NCBI GenBank assembly: GCA_011033025.1
Contig: WFMF01000370.1
Coordinates: forward strand, 62,001 to 126,000
Reading direction: 5' to 3'
Source of the DNA: Beroe forskalii
Taxonomy: Eukaryota; Ctenophora; Nuda; Beroida; Beroidae
Length of the DNA: 64,000 nt
Position 1 is the stretch's first letter, and every line of letters starts with the position of its first letter. A model generated the notes under the pieces. That model ran no database searches, was not told the origin of the DNA, and saw only the letters and a list, made by a program, of their open reading frames with translations. Shown in pieces: positions 1 to 12,900 of this stretch. The translations under genes and the position numbers were made by a program.

Positions 1-80
1 GAATGCTTTTCATTCCAGAATGTTGAATGGTTTAAATGGAATCTGGAGTTACGAATACTACTCGTTAGCTTTTGACTGAC

Positions 81-3000
81 CTCAATCTGAATTTCCTCAA
101 CTTCAGAGCGTCATTGCCGTAAAGGAGCATGAGATTAGTGAACTTCACGTAACCCTCGCTAGTGTGGTCGAATAGCTTCGCTTCCAGGGCCTTCTCACTT
201 ATCATGGAGTACATCTCCTTTGTTGGCCCTATGGAGGATCGAAGAGATGATTGCGATGAGCTCAAAACTATCTCTTAGATGTCATGCATTATAATATCTC
301 ATTATATATGAACATTATATTTTATAATCAATCTAGAATTTATTAATCGGTCTAGAATTTATCAATACTGAATATCCTAATATCGATCCATATTTCTGGG
401 AATTGTCGGAATAACCAACCTGGCCCACATCCCGCTTCATTCCTGAAGGCAGCACCCACTATCGTACACCCGTCCATCAGCCCCTTCTGTGCGACTAGGT
501 CCTCCAATAGGGAGTCTCTACCCACAGTAACATGGCTCCGACGATGGTAGGTCTTAGAGAAGTACTGCCGGATGTACCTCATCTTCGTGCCTGAAAGGGT
601 GCTGTGAAGTTTCTTGAGAACTTCCTCAAGATGTTAGATCAGTTATTCAATATTGTTACTTTTATTGGTCAGGAATATCTGACGTGTCGAAGTTTAGTAA
701 TCATTGCATTAAAACTCTAAAAAATCGAATAAACTAACTCAGCGACAGAAGGCCCGGACTCTTCATGAGCTCCATGATGATCTGATCATCGAGCGAATGG
801 TATCCGGTGCAGGTGTCGATGAGCCGGTTCAGCTGGTCTCTGTACTCATCGTTCTCTGCCACATGTCGCACCAGCTCTACGATCATGGTGTAGGTCTTGT
901 CTTGCAGGTCCTTCTCCTTCTTCTTATACCTGGCAGTGAGGGGTAGTAAAACCTGGTGAAACAGCTCATGACCCATTCGTCATTCAGTGAGGGGTGGTAA
1001 GACCTGGTGAAACACCTCATGACACATTCGTCATTCAGGGAGGGGTGGTAAGACCTGGTGAAACACCTCATGACTCATTCGTCATTCAGTGAGAGGGGTG
1101 GTAAGACCTGGTGAAACACCTCATGACTAATTCGTAATTCAGTGAGGGGTGGTAAGACCTGGTGAAACACCTCATGACTCATTCGTCATTCAGTGAGGGG
1201 TGATGAGACCTGGTGAAACACCTCATGACTCATTCGTCATTCAGGGAAGGGGTGGTGAGACCTGGTGAAACACCTCATGACTCATTCGTCATTCAGTGAG
1301 AGTTGTACTCATTCGTCATTCAAAGGGGTGGTGAGACCTGGTGAAACACCTCATGACTCATTCGTCATTCAAAATAGGTGGTAAGATACTTATAACACCT
1401 CATGACTCATTCGTCATTCAGGGAGGGGGTGGTAAGACCTGGTGTAACACCTCATGACTCATTCGTCATTCAGGGAAGGGATGGTGAGACCTGGTGAAAC
1501 ACCTCATGACATATTCTTCATTCAATGAGAATTGAAATTCTGAGGCTATAATTATATTCAAAATTACTTGGACTGTGATACTCAGAAGCTCAAATCAAAC
1601 CTCTTGTTTCTGAGATGATGTATTGTGTTGAGGAGGGCGGAAGATTCGAAGAGCTTCTGACGCAGGAACAAGTCAACAGTCTGCCAATGGTCCTGATACA
1701 CAGCATACATGATCGGCGACCAGCCTACCCTGAAATGAAGTGCGATATAGCCATGGAAAACGAATTTACAATAATTTACTGCTGCCGAATGCTACTAATT
1801 ACGTGAATACATTTAGAGAGATTTTTTAATGATTTTCAATTTCTTCGTTCTACTACATCTTCAGGTCTATATATACAATTATTATATTTACGGACCCGAA
1901 AATGTCGTAGAACGACGAAATTGATTGTCAGTAAACTATTAAAGAACCTCATCGTTTCCATTTCACTTGAACCATTGATTCAAGAGAAAAAAAATTATTA
2001 ATCACTAAGTCTAATTATGCAAATCTCATTCAACGACCCCATCCTTGAAATCAAAATTAGGGTGAAGTTGAATTAGCAAGACTGACTGTGCATCATAAAT
2101 CCTGGTATTTACTTATTAAGGTGATCTAAAAGTAATATTTCCAATGAAGAATTTCAATTGTAGAGTTTTCAAAACTGGTGCATATGTAAATGAATTTGCA
2201 CGCACTCGTCAGTCGTGGAGAGGCTCCGTCTTTCCTTCCTCAGTATCATCACTGCGCAAGCATCCCGCCCAAGAGCTGCAGCAAGATGGAGAGCTGTAGT
2301 GTTGGCTATGGGGGCCTCTGGGTTGTGTTCCTTGACCCATGAGGAGTGGGAGGAAGAGTGGGAGGAGGAGGAGATGATGAGGGGGTCAGCCCCGTGTTCT
2401 AGGAGGAGTTCAACGGCAGCAGGAAGGCCTGGGAGAGTTAATGTTAAAGGGCAATGCGTGGGTTGATGAGGATCACTCAAGGCACAAAAACAGTGTATAC
2501 AGAAAGATTCACACCAGTAAGTGCGCTGGAACAGTTTTCACTATAGCTATAAAAGTGGAGATGAATTATACTGTACTACAAACTTACAAAGTGTAAATTG
2601 TAAAGATACTTCCTTTTATCCCCACTCACCATTAGCAACTGCAAGCATGAGGGGGGTATAACCGTGCTTATCACACTCGTTCACAACCGCCTCCTCCTTC
2701 TTCTTCACGACCTTGAGAGCGCACTCCAGGTACTCCCGACACTGGGGCTCCTGAGCTGCCCACTTCGCCTTGTTCTCCAGACACTTGGTCAGCAGGAGGT
2801 GGGCGTGGGAGTAGGTGGAGAGGTCCAGATCCAAGGTGAAAAGGTGTTGGAGGGAGGAGGTGGACAGGGACTCTCCAATTCCTTCTGAAATGTGTGCATT
2901 AGTGGGGGATTAGGTCGAGATCCAGAGTGAACAGGTGTTGGAGGGAGGAGATGGACAGGGACTCTCCGATTCCCTCTGAAATGTGTGTTTTAGTGGAGGA

Positions 3001-5516
3001 TAGGTCCAGATCCAGAGTGAACAGGTTTTGGAGGGAAGAGGTGGACAGGGACTCTCCGATTCCCTCTGAAATGTGTGTACTAGTGGGGGTTAGGTCCAGA
3101 TCCAGAGTGAACAAGTGTTGGAGAGAGGAGGTGGAGGGGGACTCTCCGATTCCCTCTGAAATGTGTGTATTAGAGGGGGGGATAGGTCGAGATCCAGAGT
3201 GAACAGGAGTTGGAGGGAGGAGGTGAACAGGGACTCTCTGATTGCCTCTGAAATGTGTGCATTAGTGGGGGATAGGTCGAGATCCAGAGTGAACAGGTGT
3301 TGGAGGGAGGAGGTGGGCAGAGACTCTCCGATACCTTCTAAAATGTGTGTATTAGTGGGGGGATAGGTCGAGATCCAGAGTGAAAAGGTGTTGGAGGGAG
3401 GAGGTAGACAGAGACTCTCCGATTCCCTCTGAAGCGAGAGCGCATTGTAATACTTAAATGCAGTTATGATTATCAAAAAATATAGTGTCTTCAAGGTTTC
3501 CCATATTACGTGCCGATATTTGAGTTTCATGTTATCAATATTCTAGACTTATAATCATTAGAGCCGACATCGCAATTCACAAAGGTCTGATTTTCTCACC
3601 AAAGAACTTCTTGCTTCCCTTGGCATCCTCGAGAGTTTCTTCGATGAAGTTCATGCATTGAGGGTCTCCATTGGCTTCGTACCAATCTGACACCGCTATT
3701 AGACAGTCGGAGTGCTGACCCAACTCCTTAGCACACCTGAAATCATGTTACCTGTAATATCATTAATAATTATTTGTTATATTATTATTGAGGCAGGGGA
3801 TTTTAGGGGATACAGAGTTCGGGAATGCCTCACTTAATAATTGTATCTGACATTACCACGACATGATGCTCCTATTATGAAGCTATGAACAACACACGAA
3901 ACTTTTCACCTGAGTTTCCACCACAATTCTAAGAGCACACCTGTGAACTATCTCGGAGACGATCTTGTCTTGTCGTTCATACATGTTGGTCAGCAAGACA
4001 CTAGCGATATCAGCACGGTTACTGATGATAGCATGAGAGAGTGGCCTCCCCGTCTTGTCGGACTTGAACACACTGTACCCTGGAGTAAGAGATTATTATA
4101 GTTAGCAACAAAACGAAACAAAATCTTTGTTCCAAAAATTGAGACACTAAGAAGTAGTCCTTAATTTCCCAAAGAACATCCTTCGAAAAACATATTCAAA
4201 GGCCAGGGCCCAGGGGTGAATATTCACTCAAAGATATGAAAAAAACGTACCAAACTTGAATAGCAAGTACTCCACAAGGTCGGGGGTGCTGGTACATGCA
4301 GCTTGGAACAGCAGATTAGGGTACTTCTCTGGGCACGTGTCAGCAGGGAGATCCTTGAAACTGCCCTCCCTGAAATATAAGAAATTCTTGAGAAATGAGG
4401 ACTGGCAACAGGATAATATCCTGTTGCCAGTTATCATTTCTCAAGAATTTCACCTATCTGTCAGGATATGTGAATGTGGTTGATCATAATAAAGTAAATT
4501 GAACAATTGTCACAAGATAGAATTAAGGTTCATAAAATGGTCATTGAGATGGATCTTTCAGTGGATTAGAACAACAACAAACCATAAAATGGCCGACAGA
4601 GAGTCATCTTCATTGTCGCTCTCCTGACTCTTCACTCCACCATTTCGAACCTCTCCATTCGAACACGCGACAGAATCTGCGCCATTAGTGTGGGGGACTA
4701 CGACCTCGTCTTGTTCCTCATTCGAAAGTTGGACATCAGAAGTTTTAGCAGCTCCGATTTCAGACGTTCCATTGACACTTGGGCCCGGTTGAGGGCCGCT
4801 GATTCTTCTCACCCTCGATCCATTGCTTGCGCGGGCTTTCCGCTCATATTTGTCGCAGAAGAGAGCAAAATCGTTCCTCACTTTTTTGAGATCATCTCCA
4901 ATGGAACTGGAGTCACTGGATTCTGATTCTGTTTCACTGAACCCATCATCGTCCTCCTCTGATGCTGGATCCTTCGCCGCCTCTTCATCCTCCTCGCCCT
5001 CCTCTGAGCTACTAAGCAGGCGCCGTGATACTCTGGCAATAGTGAGCTTGGTCAAAGACTTCTTAAACTTCTTGGACTTCCGAGGCTTTTCTCTGGAGGA
5101 TCGCCTTGGAGTAATCTCCTCCTTTTCTTCATCTTCTCCTTTTTCAGGGGTAAGATCTGACTCTGCTGCATCCTCACTCGATCTAAACATGTGAATAAAA
5201 ATGATTAAGGCCTTTAAAACATGTAATCTATCGGTATAAGAACTGACGTTTCAAGAATTCATTTGAAGAGGACTCTGTGTAAAATTCAAGTGATTATTAA
5301 TCAAAAAACAACCGAACAAACCGTTCTACTACTTATAACTTGACGTACGCATTCTCGTCACTGGAGGAAGGTAGCCTCTTCTTCGACTTCCTCTCCTTCT
5401 TCGTCTTCTCCTCCTCCCCCTCCGATTCATCAGTAACTTGGTCGAGGAAGCTATGGTACTCCCCATGGTGACCGGCAACCTCGTACCGGTTATCAGTGTA
5501 ATACGTCCCACCAAAC
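81..5516 (-). CDS. Acidic ankyrin-repeat protein, C-terminal exons (gene continues off left edge)
   Basis: I do not recognise the orthologue. Ten exons were read on the minus strand: 5340-5516, 4583-5182, 4251-4369, 3941-4079, 3600-3736, 2630-2884, 2206-2428, 739-929, 420-590, 81-228. Each has AG/GT borders and all ten join in one frame. The first two exons are acidic and Ser-rich (SSSDEN, SSSEEGEEDEE, basic KSKKFKKS patch). Ankyrin repeats follow: NLLFQAACTSTPDLVEYLLF, GRPLSHAIISNRADIASVLL, GYTPLMLAVANG joined to LPAAVELLLEHGADPL, and TTALHLAAALGRD. The last three exons (YKKKEKDLQDK, KMRYIRQYF, PTKEMYSMISEKALE) match no family I know. The last exon ends with an in-phase donor at 81, so the 3' end lies outside the window. 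Ankyrin repeats mediate protein-protein contacts; a nuclear or chromatin role is only a guess from the acidic and basic tracts. Tandem arrays sit at two of its 3' splice sites. Confidence 0.8.
900..1540. repeat. 51-bp tandem array at the 3' splice site of exon 739-929
   Basis: About 11 copies of a 51-bp unit containing ACCTGGTGAAACACCTCATG and CATTCGTCATTCAG; ACCTGG recurs at 951, 1002, 1053, 1106, 1157, 1208, 1260, 1336 and 1489. On the minus strand the copy nearest the exon contains the polypyrimidine tract and AG acceptor (CCCCTCACTGCCAG), so the array is an amplification of the intron end. Other copies carry CACTGAATG instead of the AG. Confidence 0.85.
2822..3445. repeat. About 90-bp tandem array containing duplicated splice acceptor plus exon 5' end
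   Basis: Seven copies of a 90-92-bp unit, with CTCTCC at 2871, 2962, 3052, 3142, 3234, 3324 and 3415. On the minus strand each unit contains a TTTCAG acceptor-like site followed by the first codons of the ankyrin-gene exon 2630-2884 (reading GIGESLSTSSLQ then LFTLDLDL). The copy at 2884 is the one whose phase fits the upstream exon (3600-3736). Confidence 0.85.
4381..4451. repeat. 35-bp-stem palindrome in an intron
   Basis: Arms 4381-4415 and 4417-4451 pair at 33 of 35 positions around a 1-nt loop. It lies about 10 bp upstream (in transcript sense) of the acceptor at 4370 of the ankyrin-gene exon 4251-4369. Confidence 0.85.
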
Positions 5517-6409
5517 CTGAGGTAAAGTCAACTATTCAAACCTCTTTGTGAAATCCAAGGGAACATAACATGGGTTCCGCCACATCTGAGAATGATTCTG
5601 CAACTTCCAACCACTCGCCATATTTTGCACGTGCATTCGTACGTGATTACTTATAATCACGTGTGCACACGATGTTGTGTGACTCGGAAATTTTAGGATC
5701 ATTCTCATGTCTCGATGAAGCGACACAGTACGTCATGAATAATAAGACTTACCTTCCAGTTACCATTGGTTGGTAAACATTTCAATTTCTATCCATCTCA
5801 TTTTTAGAGCAAGCTGACATACACACAGTTTTTGTATATATGCCTTGCACATATTTTTCAGGGTCCGATTTCTCATTTTAGTTTATTAATTTACTAAGGT
5901 AATCATTTTGATTACCAGCTAATGGTCTGACAAGTGACATTACTGTATTTTAATGTAATAAGGCTGTAATTATAATTCTAAATTCTATAAGAAAGTAAGA
6001 CTTAAGAGATAGTCTATAAGAAACTGAGCGTAGGATTTTGAAAAAAATTAGAAACTTTTCTAAACCATCATAGTAAAGAAATTAAGAAACTTGTAGCCTA
6101 GAATTCCAACATTTTCAAAATTTGTGCTTGAATTCTTGTTGCGATGAGACCTTCTTCAATTGAAAAGTTCTAACATCTGGGGGCAGAAAATCATCGCAAT
6201 GTATGATTATTGTAGATTGGGGAAAGTTATATGACCTCGGCTGAACTCAGCCTCAGCTTCGGCCGTGATGATGCAAACTCGGCCTTGGCCTCGGCTAAAA
6301 ACCTGAACTTGGTCGTTTACTGGCTGATGCCTTTGGCTTTAGTTCTGTGATGAAACTCAACACTGAAAAAAGTTTTGTTCATTAAGATTTATGTTAAGAA
6401 AAAAAGGAT
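5517..6409. other. Intronic stretch, no gene seen
   Basis: AT-rich sequence between ankyrin-gene exon 5340-5516 and the transporter stop codon. A short low-complexity patch of CTCGGC-like words lies at about 6235-6320. A small missing exon of the ankyrin gene could be here or in 7869-9988, but I could not identify one. Confidence 0.4.
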
Positions 6410-7868
6410 TTATGTTAGATCCTGGTTTCCTGTTTCTCTTCTTAACATACTCAAGCAACCCACAGCGATAAATGCAAAAATCTGGATCACCCCTAGAACC
6501 AACTTCGGGCTGTAGTTGAAGGCATACTCTGCGCCAAATATTGCAATAATGGCCCCCCACCAGGCAGCAAATGCTTCCAGTGAGGTCATGTAGGACCTGA
6601 TTACTGTGGGCATGTACTCATTCACAAGAATCATTGGAGCCAGAGAGATACCAGCGATAGAAGCGTAGATAAAGAGAAGGAAACTTAGGAGATAGGCATG
6701 ATTAACACAGAAGTAAGTTGCTGTGGATAGCAAAAACGTGAGGACTGCTGCACCCATGAACGCTTTCCTTCTCCCGATGCATTCCAAGAGGAAGAGAGTG
6801 ATTATGTTTCCTGCTGGCTCCGCAATGTTCATCATTTCGATGCGCAGAAGGGTCTCCTTGTCAAAGTCACATGATTCCTTAACGACAATGCTCTCTCCAG
6901 CACAATAGCCCTCATTTAGTAGACGAGGCATAATGTAGGCGTAGAAGTAGTAGCAGAAGTAGGAAGATATCCCCAGGAGGATGATAAAGACGCTGTTCTT
7001 TATGTTGTCAGTCTCTTGCAGGATCCTGTACGTTGTAGCCAGTCCAACCTCATGTGTTGACTTTGGAACATCAACATCTTTCAACCTAATTTCCACATCA
7101 CCTTTCCCATTCAGTTTATACAGCTGTTTGATGGTTTTCTCTGCCTCTCTTACTTTGCCACTGTAGTAGTCAAACCTAGGAGACTCTCTCATACATGCTA
7201 GCAAGATGATACACGGTGAGAAGGCTATTGGAATACTGAGTACAAGACCCCTCCACCCATAAGGTTCCATAATGAAGTAGGCGATGGCACCACTTATTGA
7301 AACTCCTACTCCCCATGCAAGAGTGAATCCAGACATCGCCAGTGCTCTGTATTTCTTGGGTGGGATTTCTCCACTCAGTACTACAGCTGGGGGTGTTCCC
7401 AAGTCCAAAGAACAGTCCCATTACCAGTCTGAGTGCTAAGAACTGCCAGTAAGCCGTAGCGAAAGCACAAAGAATCCCGGTTATGGTCACCCCTATTGCT
7501 CCTATCAGTGCCATTGGACGGCGCCCAAACTTGTCCCCCAAAGGAGAAGTCAGCAGAGAAGAAAACATCATTGCAAAGTTGGTGATAGTTTGAAGAGCTG
7601 TCAGGGAGAGTGATCCCAAGTTCCAGTCACATTTAACCACAGGACCTACGATGGCAAACATAACTATTTCAGATCCATTTAAGCAGCAAAGAAGGAAAGT
7701 CCCGAATGTGTAAAGAATCGTTCCGAAGCCACAGCCTGCCCCCTCAAGTGCTTCGTTGATATTCTGGTATCCACCATCTGCCACTGCACAGCTCTCTTCA
7801 TCATCTATGTTAAAATGGTTCCTCAGCAAACTCGTCTCATCTGCCGTTATTTGTTTCTTCTTCGACAT
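6410..7868 (-). pseudogene. SVOP/SV2-like major facilitator transporter, single exon with one frameshift
   Basis: An uninterrupted coding stretch of about 485 codons, except for a one-base shift near 7398-7402. The first frame reads to GLFFGLG, the second picks up at LGTPPAVVLSGE; one surplus base in the GGG/CCC run explains both. The N-terminal domain has the typical SV2-related start (NINEALEGAGCGFGTIL), the MFS loop motif GDKFGRRPMALIG, and LALRLVMG. The C-terminal half has ESPRFDYYSGK and ECIGRRKAF. About 12 hydrophobic segments are visible. The start is the ATG at 7868 (MSKKKQITADE). The family (SVOP, SV2, organic ion carriers) moves small organic solutes across vesicle or plasma membranes; the substrate here is unknown. 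It lies intronless inside an intron of the ankyrin gene on the same strand. The shift may be a sequencing error, in which case this is a working gene. Confidence 0.85.
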
Positions 7869-9988
7869 GCTTAAAATTCAGCCCATGTTTAATAATAACC
7901 ATGATAATAAAATTTTTCCATCCGGAAACTCACGTATTCAAAGATTCCTACGACCCACTTACAAGCAAAACGGGTTTGTTTTCAAAGATCAAGAGAACTG
8001 GGCATTCTCTCGGACGTAAACTAGTTGATGCAAGGCAGTTTCTCAACAGAGCCCTAGATTTGATGAGAATTTAATTCATTACATCTGCATTAATTCATTC
8101 TTGTCAGAGTGATGGGGAATTTATGTATTGATTATCAACCATTCAAGAGGATTAGCTTTTACATACTATTAAATCCTGAAGCTTAATAAAAAGTGTCACA
8201 TTTTGTTTTAAATCAAATCCCCTTACCGTAGAAATATTTCAAGAACCTAATATCTAAATTCAAAACCTCAAAAGGAACATAATGTTTGAAGGACATAATA
8301 GGATAATATTCTTGGTGAAGCCGTTATCTTACTTACTAAACTCAATTGAGCTTCTATGAATTATGATATGTCTGAAGCGAGATAATATATTTAAGTAGTA
8401 ACTAACTATTTCATTACTTAATCAAGGTTGAGTTTAAACAACTTTTTGAGCAGGTATTATAATATCATGTTGTTCAGCTCTTTTTGCCATAGTTTTCTAG
8501 TTTTGCTATAGCTAAATATATCTAAGAACCTATTTAACGACTTAATTAAGGTTGACTAAACAAATTTTTGAGCAGGTACCATAATATCATTGTTCTCTAG
8601 TTTTGCCATGCCCCGTTTACCATTCAGGTAGACCTTTGAACAGATAATATTATTATAGTAAGTGGTTGTTATCTTACTTCTTGACTTGACAGTAGACCGA
8701 AGAGTTGTGGAATGTATAGCAACTTTATAGCAATACTAGAAGGCCCGTGGTAACGGCAACGTAAGAAATAATGCTTCGGTCGGTTTCAAAATTCTTGCAC
8801 GTGCACATTTTCGTTCTGCGCGTTGCCACAGCGTGTGACAGACATACAGTAAAACAAGGAATTGAAACTGCCAGCTTAGAGAGTAAGTTAACTAACTTGG
8901 TATTTAAACGTTGAAAACGTTAATTAAATCCACATTCAGTCTAAGTAACTGAAGAAGAACCAATCACAGTGAGACTAGGTGTCATTATGGAGAGGGGGTT
9001 ACAAGCAGAGTTAAGCTCGTGAAATGTCTCCAGAGAGACGGCCGTTCTGTAATGGTATTCATAATCCCCAGACATCGGTGGCAAAGGCACCTTTATCTAC
9101 ACTACAAGGGACTCTACTACTACGAATAATTCTGATGGCAATAATGATATACGGGCTAATTCTGTTGCTATCGCTAATACTAGTGAGGTAGTATTCCATT
9201 TAATAACTCTGTACAGATTACCTCAAATTGTTAAACATTTATTGGAAATCATTGTTTTTAATATGATTTATAAAAGTGCAATTGCTTAGGCATGGGAACG
9301 AGAGATAGCCAAAGATTGAGATAATGGGAGAGGGAAATGAAGCGGCCCATAAAATACTGCCGAAACCGGGCGCAATTCTTGTTTTTGTTGATGTCAGATG
9401 AAATGTGCACTTAAACCTTATTGAATTTGCCGATATTCAAACATTAATTGCAATAATTGCAGAATTTAGCATAGCTTATAAGAGAGTATAACTATAACAA
9501 TCTAGTGAGTCAAGCTCAACTGTAAAGCAAGAAGAATTGAAGCTCAGAGAATAATAATCTGATTACAAAAATTTTAGGCTCACTTTTTTTATAGGATTTC
9601 AAATTTCTTTACTTACTTGACGAAAGATGAAGCTTTCCGTCTTGATTCCTCTTGCAGAAACATTGGCATTTGCATACTCGTTCCTGTGGGATCATATGAT
9701 ATCAAGAAGGAATTTTTTTCAAATGGACAATTCGTTTCATTAATTTTGCCGATTCAGATACTGCAACTCAGAAGAAGCTGCAATATTCTCAAACTTAGTC
9801 ATCAGTTATTGCTTTAAAATCTTTACAACACTACTTTATTATTTGAGATTATGTCTGATGACAAGTTATTGAAAATGCCGATTAATTCGGCACCTTGATC
9901 AAAAACTCACTTCTTTAGTAATATATTACTTAGAAGCTGTTTAAAATCCATCTATTGAATTGTTTAATAATCAACATTTCGCACGCAC
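7869..9988. other. Intronic stretch with a TE terminus, otherwise no gene seen
   Basis: AT-rich. A short repeat head (ACTAGAAGGCCCGT) begins at 8735 and is followed by GGCAACGTAAGAAATAATG, a word also found near 54785 in the repeat cluster. A short near-repeat pair around 8425-8470 and 8543-8590 shares TTTTGAGCAGGTA. I see no convincing coding segment. Confidence 0.45.
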
Positions 9989-12900
9989 CTTTGGTCCTCG
10001 GAACAATCAACTCTTGAGACGACTCCTTCTCTTCTTCTTCCACACCATGGCCAGCTTCATCATTAGAAGTAACAGTAACGGTGCCAGGTGCCACCCCATT
10101 TTTCTCTCCATTAGGGGTCGGGTTGGAGCTGGACGCCTCCCCCATGTCTTCGTCAGAGGAAAGGAAATGGTTCTTCCATTTAGACACTTGGTTACCTGTT
10201 GTGGTAAGAGTTAAAAAAATAGTGAAACAATGTTTATTAATTTCATGGCGCATTACAGTCAATTCATAGAATAAATAATTATATCCGAGGAAAACTTGCT
10301 GCCCTTCTGAGATTTTGCTCTGATATAGTCATACATTTTGATATATTTGACTGGATTGGCCTGATCAGCAGTCATGTCACAATTACTGTTCAAGTGATGT
10401 GACTTATTTTGATCACCTTGTACAGCCAGTTAGACAAAAACGCTCCATACCCATAGTTTGCATAAGGGCCAACGGATATTCCCTGTTTGTAGCTTGGACA
10501 ATGGCCGTTCCATATCCAAACTACCAACATATTGCCAATTTGGACTCACTTCCGCACCTTTAAGCGAGCATACATATATCAGCTTAAATATTAAGTTCTT
10601 TTATTAGAAAAATTTTTGAAGTGATAATATCATAATATATCTGTCCAGGCCTATCCAGTGAGATCTAAGGACTAAAGCTATCAGAAAGCTGATGTGTAAA
10701 GATATGGGCTACATATGACTATATGATAAATAAATAAATAATTTATTAAATTAATAAGTTGATAAGTAACTTTATTAAATAATAATAATGAATCTTTAAA
10801 ATCTCTAATCTGGTTAGTTATGCACTGTCGTCTGCAAAAATTGTTAGACTTCTACGTGCACTTGTTAAACCTTCCTTAGACCATTTTCAACGAAATAAGC
10901 CCGGAGCCAACTTTTTCAGATGGGCTCGGCCCATTTTGAGCCACTCCCTTTGCCGAGTAATCGAACGATGTGAAATTCGATATCTCGACCTAGGAAGTTC
11001 GTAAAGACTTCGCTTATAGCTCAAACGAAGTGCAACCATGAACTTTCTATACGACTTGTTAATAGACACATGCGCTAAAATGCTGAGAAAATGTGTTCAG
11101 GTCAAAACCCATTTTTTATGTTCTCGCGACTCAATTATCATATCTACTTCTAGGAAGGTCGTACAGACTTCGTTTATAGCTCAACGTATCGCAATCACCT
11201 TGTCAATAAACACGTCATAATCTTAAATGCTCAGAAAATGACTTATGGACCAAAACCCATTTTTGGGTTACTGCAACTTATAATTTGGGCAATTTCCATG
11301 TTTCAACCTCATGTTCGTACAAATCTCGGTCGTGTGGAAATTCCAGAGGCATTCTCAGAACTCGCAAAACCTGTGTAAAAAGTGAAGGGCTTCATGCCCT
11401 CAGACATTAGGGTCCAACGGTGAGTTGTGACAAGTTGGCGTAAAAGAAACTCGAAACTTTAAGCAAGAGTGATTTTTCAAAACTGTCTTTGAAAAAACGT
11501 TGAGAAAAATGAATTTTCTTAAGTTTCAAGTTAGGTTTGGTAAATTTCAAGTTATAACGATTGCATGCATGAATCTTTAAAGTATTTCCTTATTTCTATT
11601 TTCAGATTTTACTAGAATATAACAGATGTATCAGAGACATTCCCCCTACTATGCCAACCCATTATCGATCTTTCATATTATGATTTATTGATTTAGTTTC
11701 TCGTATCGTATTCAAGATATTTACTCTTTTACTGTATAATAAACAGAAGCTTTCCCTGAACCTATTGCAATGAAAGAAAGCAATTACTCGACATATTATA
11801 GTAAGGATTAGTCAGCAACGTGGCGTATAATGTTGATTCGAAACTGAAACGTAGGGTTATACTTATACTTGTTAATGTAGCTACCTCAAAGTGGGCAACG
11901 GCGACTGTGAGTAATGGGGTCGACTTGGTACTCTATGACCACGATCAGTACCTATGGTCATTGGTCATAGGGGACTGGTGGTCATAGGGGACTGGTGGTC
12001 ATAGGGGACTGGTGGTCATAGGGGACTGGTGGTCATAGGGGACTGGTGGTCATAGGGGACTGGTGGTCATAGGGGACTGGTGGTCATAGGGGACTGGTGG
12101 TCATAGGGGACTGGTGGTCATAGGGGACTGGTGGTCATAGGGGACTGGTGGTCATAGGGGACTGGTGGTCATATAGGGACTGGTGGTCATAGGGGACTGG
12201 TGGTCATAGGGGGGGGACTGGTGGTCATAGGGGACTGGTGGTCATAGGGGACTGGTGGTCATAGGGGACTGGTGGTCATAGGGGACTGGTACCGGAATGG
12301 TCGATTAGGGGACTATGGTCGGTAATGGTGGCCCATACTGTTAATGTTATGATATATTGATATAAGGGGGACTGTACTATTTAAGCGATTTTACTGCCTT
12401 AAATTTAAATTCTACAAATCTTAATTTCATTCACTGTAATTTGTACCAAAATTCTAGAAAATTTTGTTTAAGTAAAGATTTATACATTTATACCTTTCTT
12501 TCCTTTCACTGCAATATTAAGGCATTCTATTTTCTCTCAATACAGATTCAGAATTTTTCAGCAGGAGCATCAGTGCAGACAAAATCAAACTTGATATGAT
12601 AAACAATTATCACTCGATAGACATTATAGGCATTTGTCGTCTTCCGTACATCTTCGACATCTTCTTCGATGTTTCCATCAGGAAAAAGGTCTTCAAAATT
12701 TCAGTGGAATCATCACACATCAAACTGATAGTTCTTGTTGACATTCGGAAATTACACGCCCTAGTTTTACTTTTTGTCTATTTCATAGATCCCAAATAAA
12801 TTGAATTAATGTTCTTGTTTACATCGGTATTTTAGGTTGAAAGAACGAGCATATTGCCTGATTTTTGGAGAAATTAAAGTATCGTCCTTAATAAATACAC

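Noticed and set aside
2927-3530. Long frames on both strands in the 90-bp array
   Set aside because: Open only because of the tandem repeat; the minus-strand part is duplicated exon end rather than a separate gene.
4690-5194. Ser-rich plus-strand frames
   Set aside because: Antisense shadow of the acidic exon 4583-5182, which fits splice sites and phase on the minus strand.
11958-12291. CRISPR-like array
   Set aside because: Pure tandem repeat without unique spacers in a eukaryotic genome; the same holds for 15785-15965 and 16030-16890.
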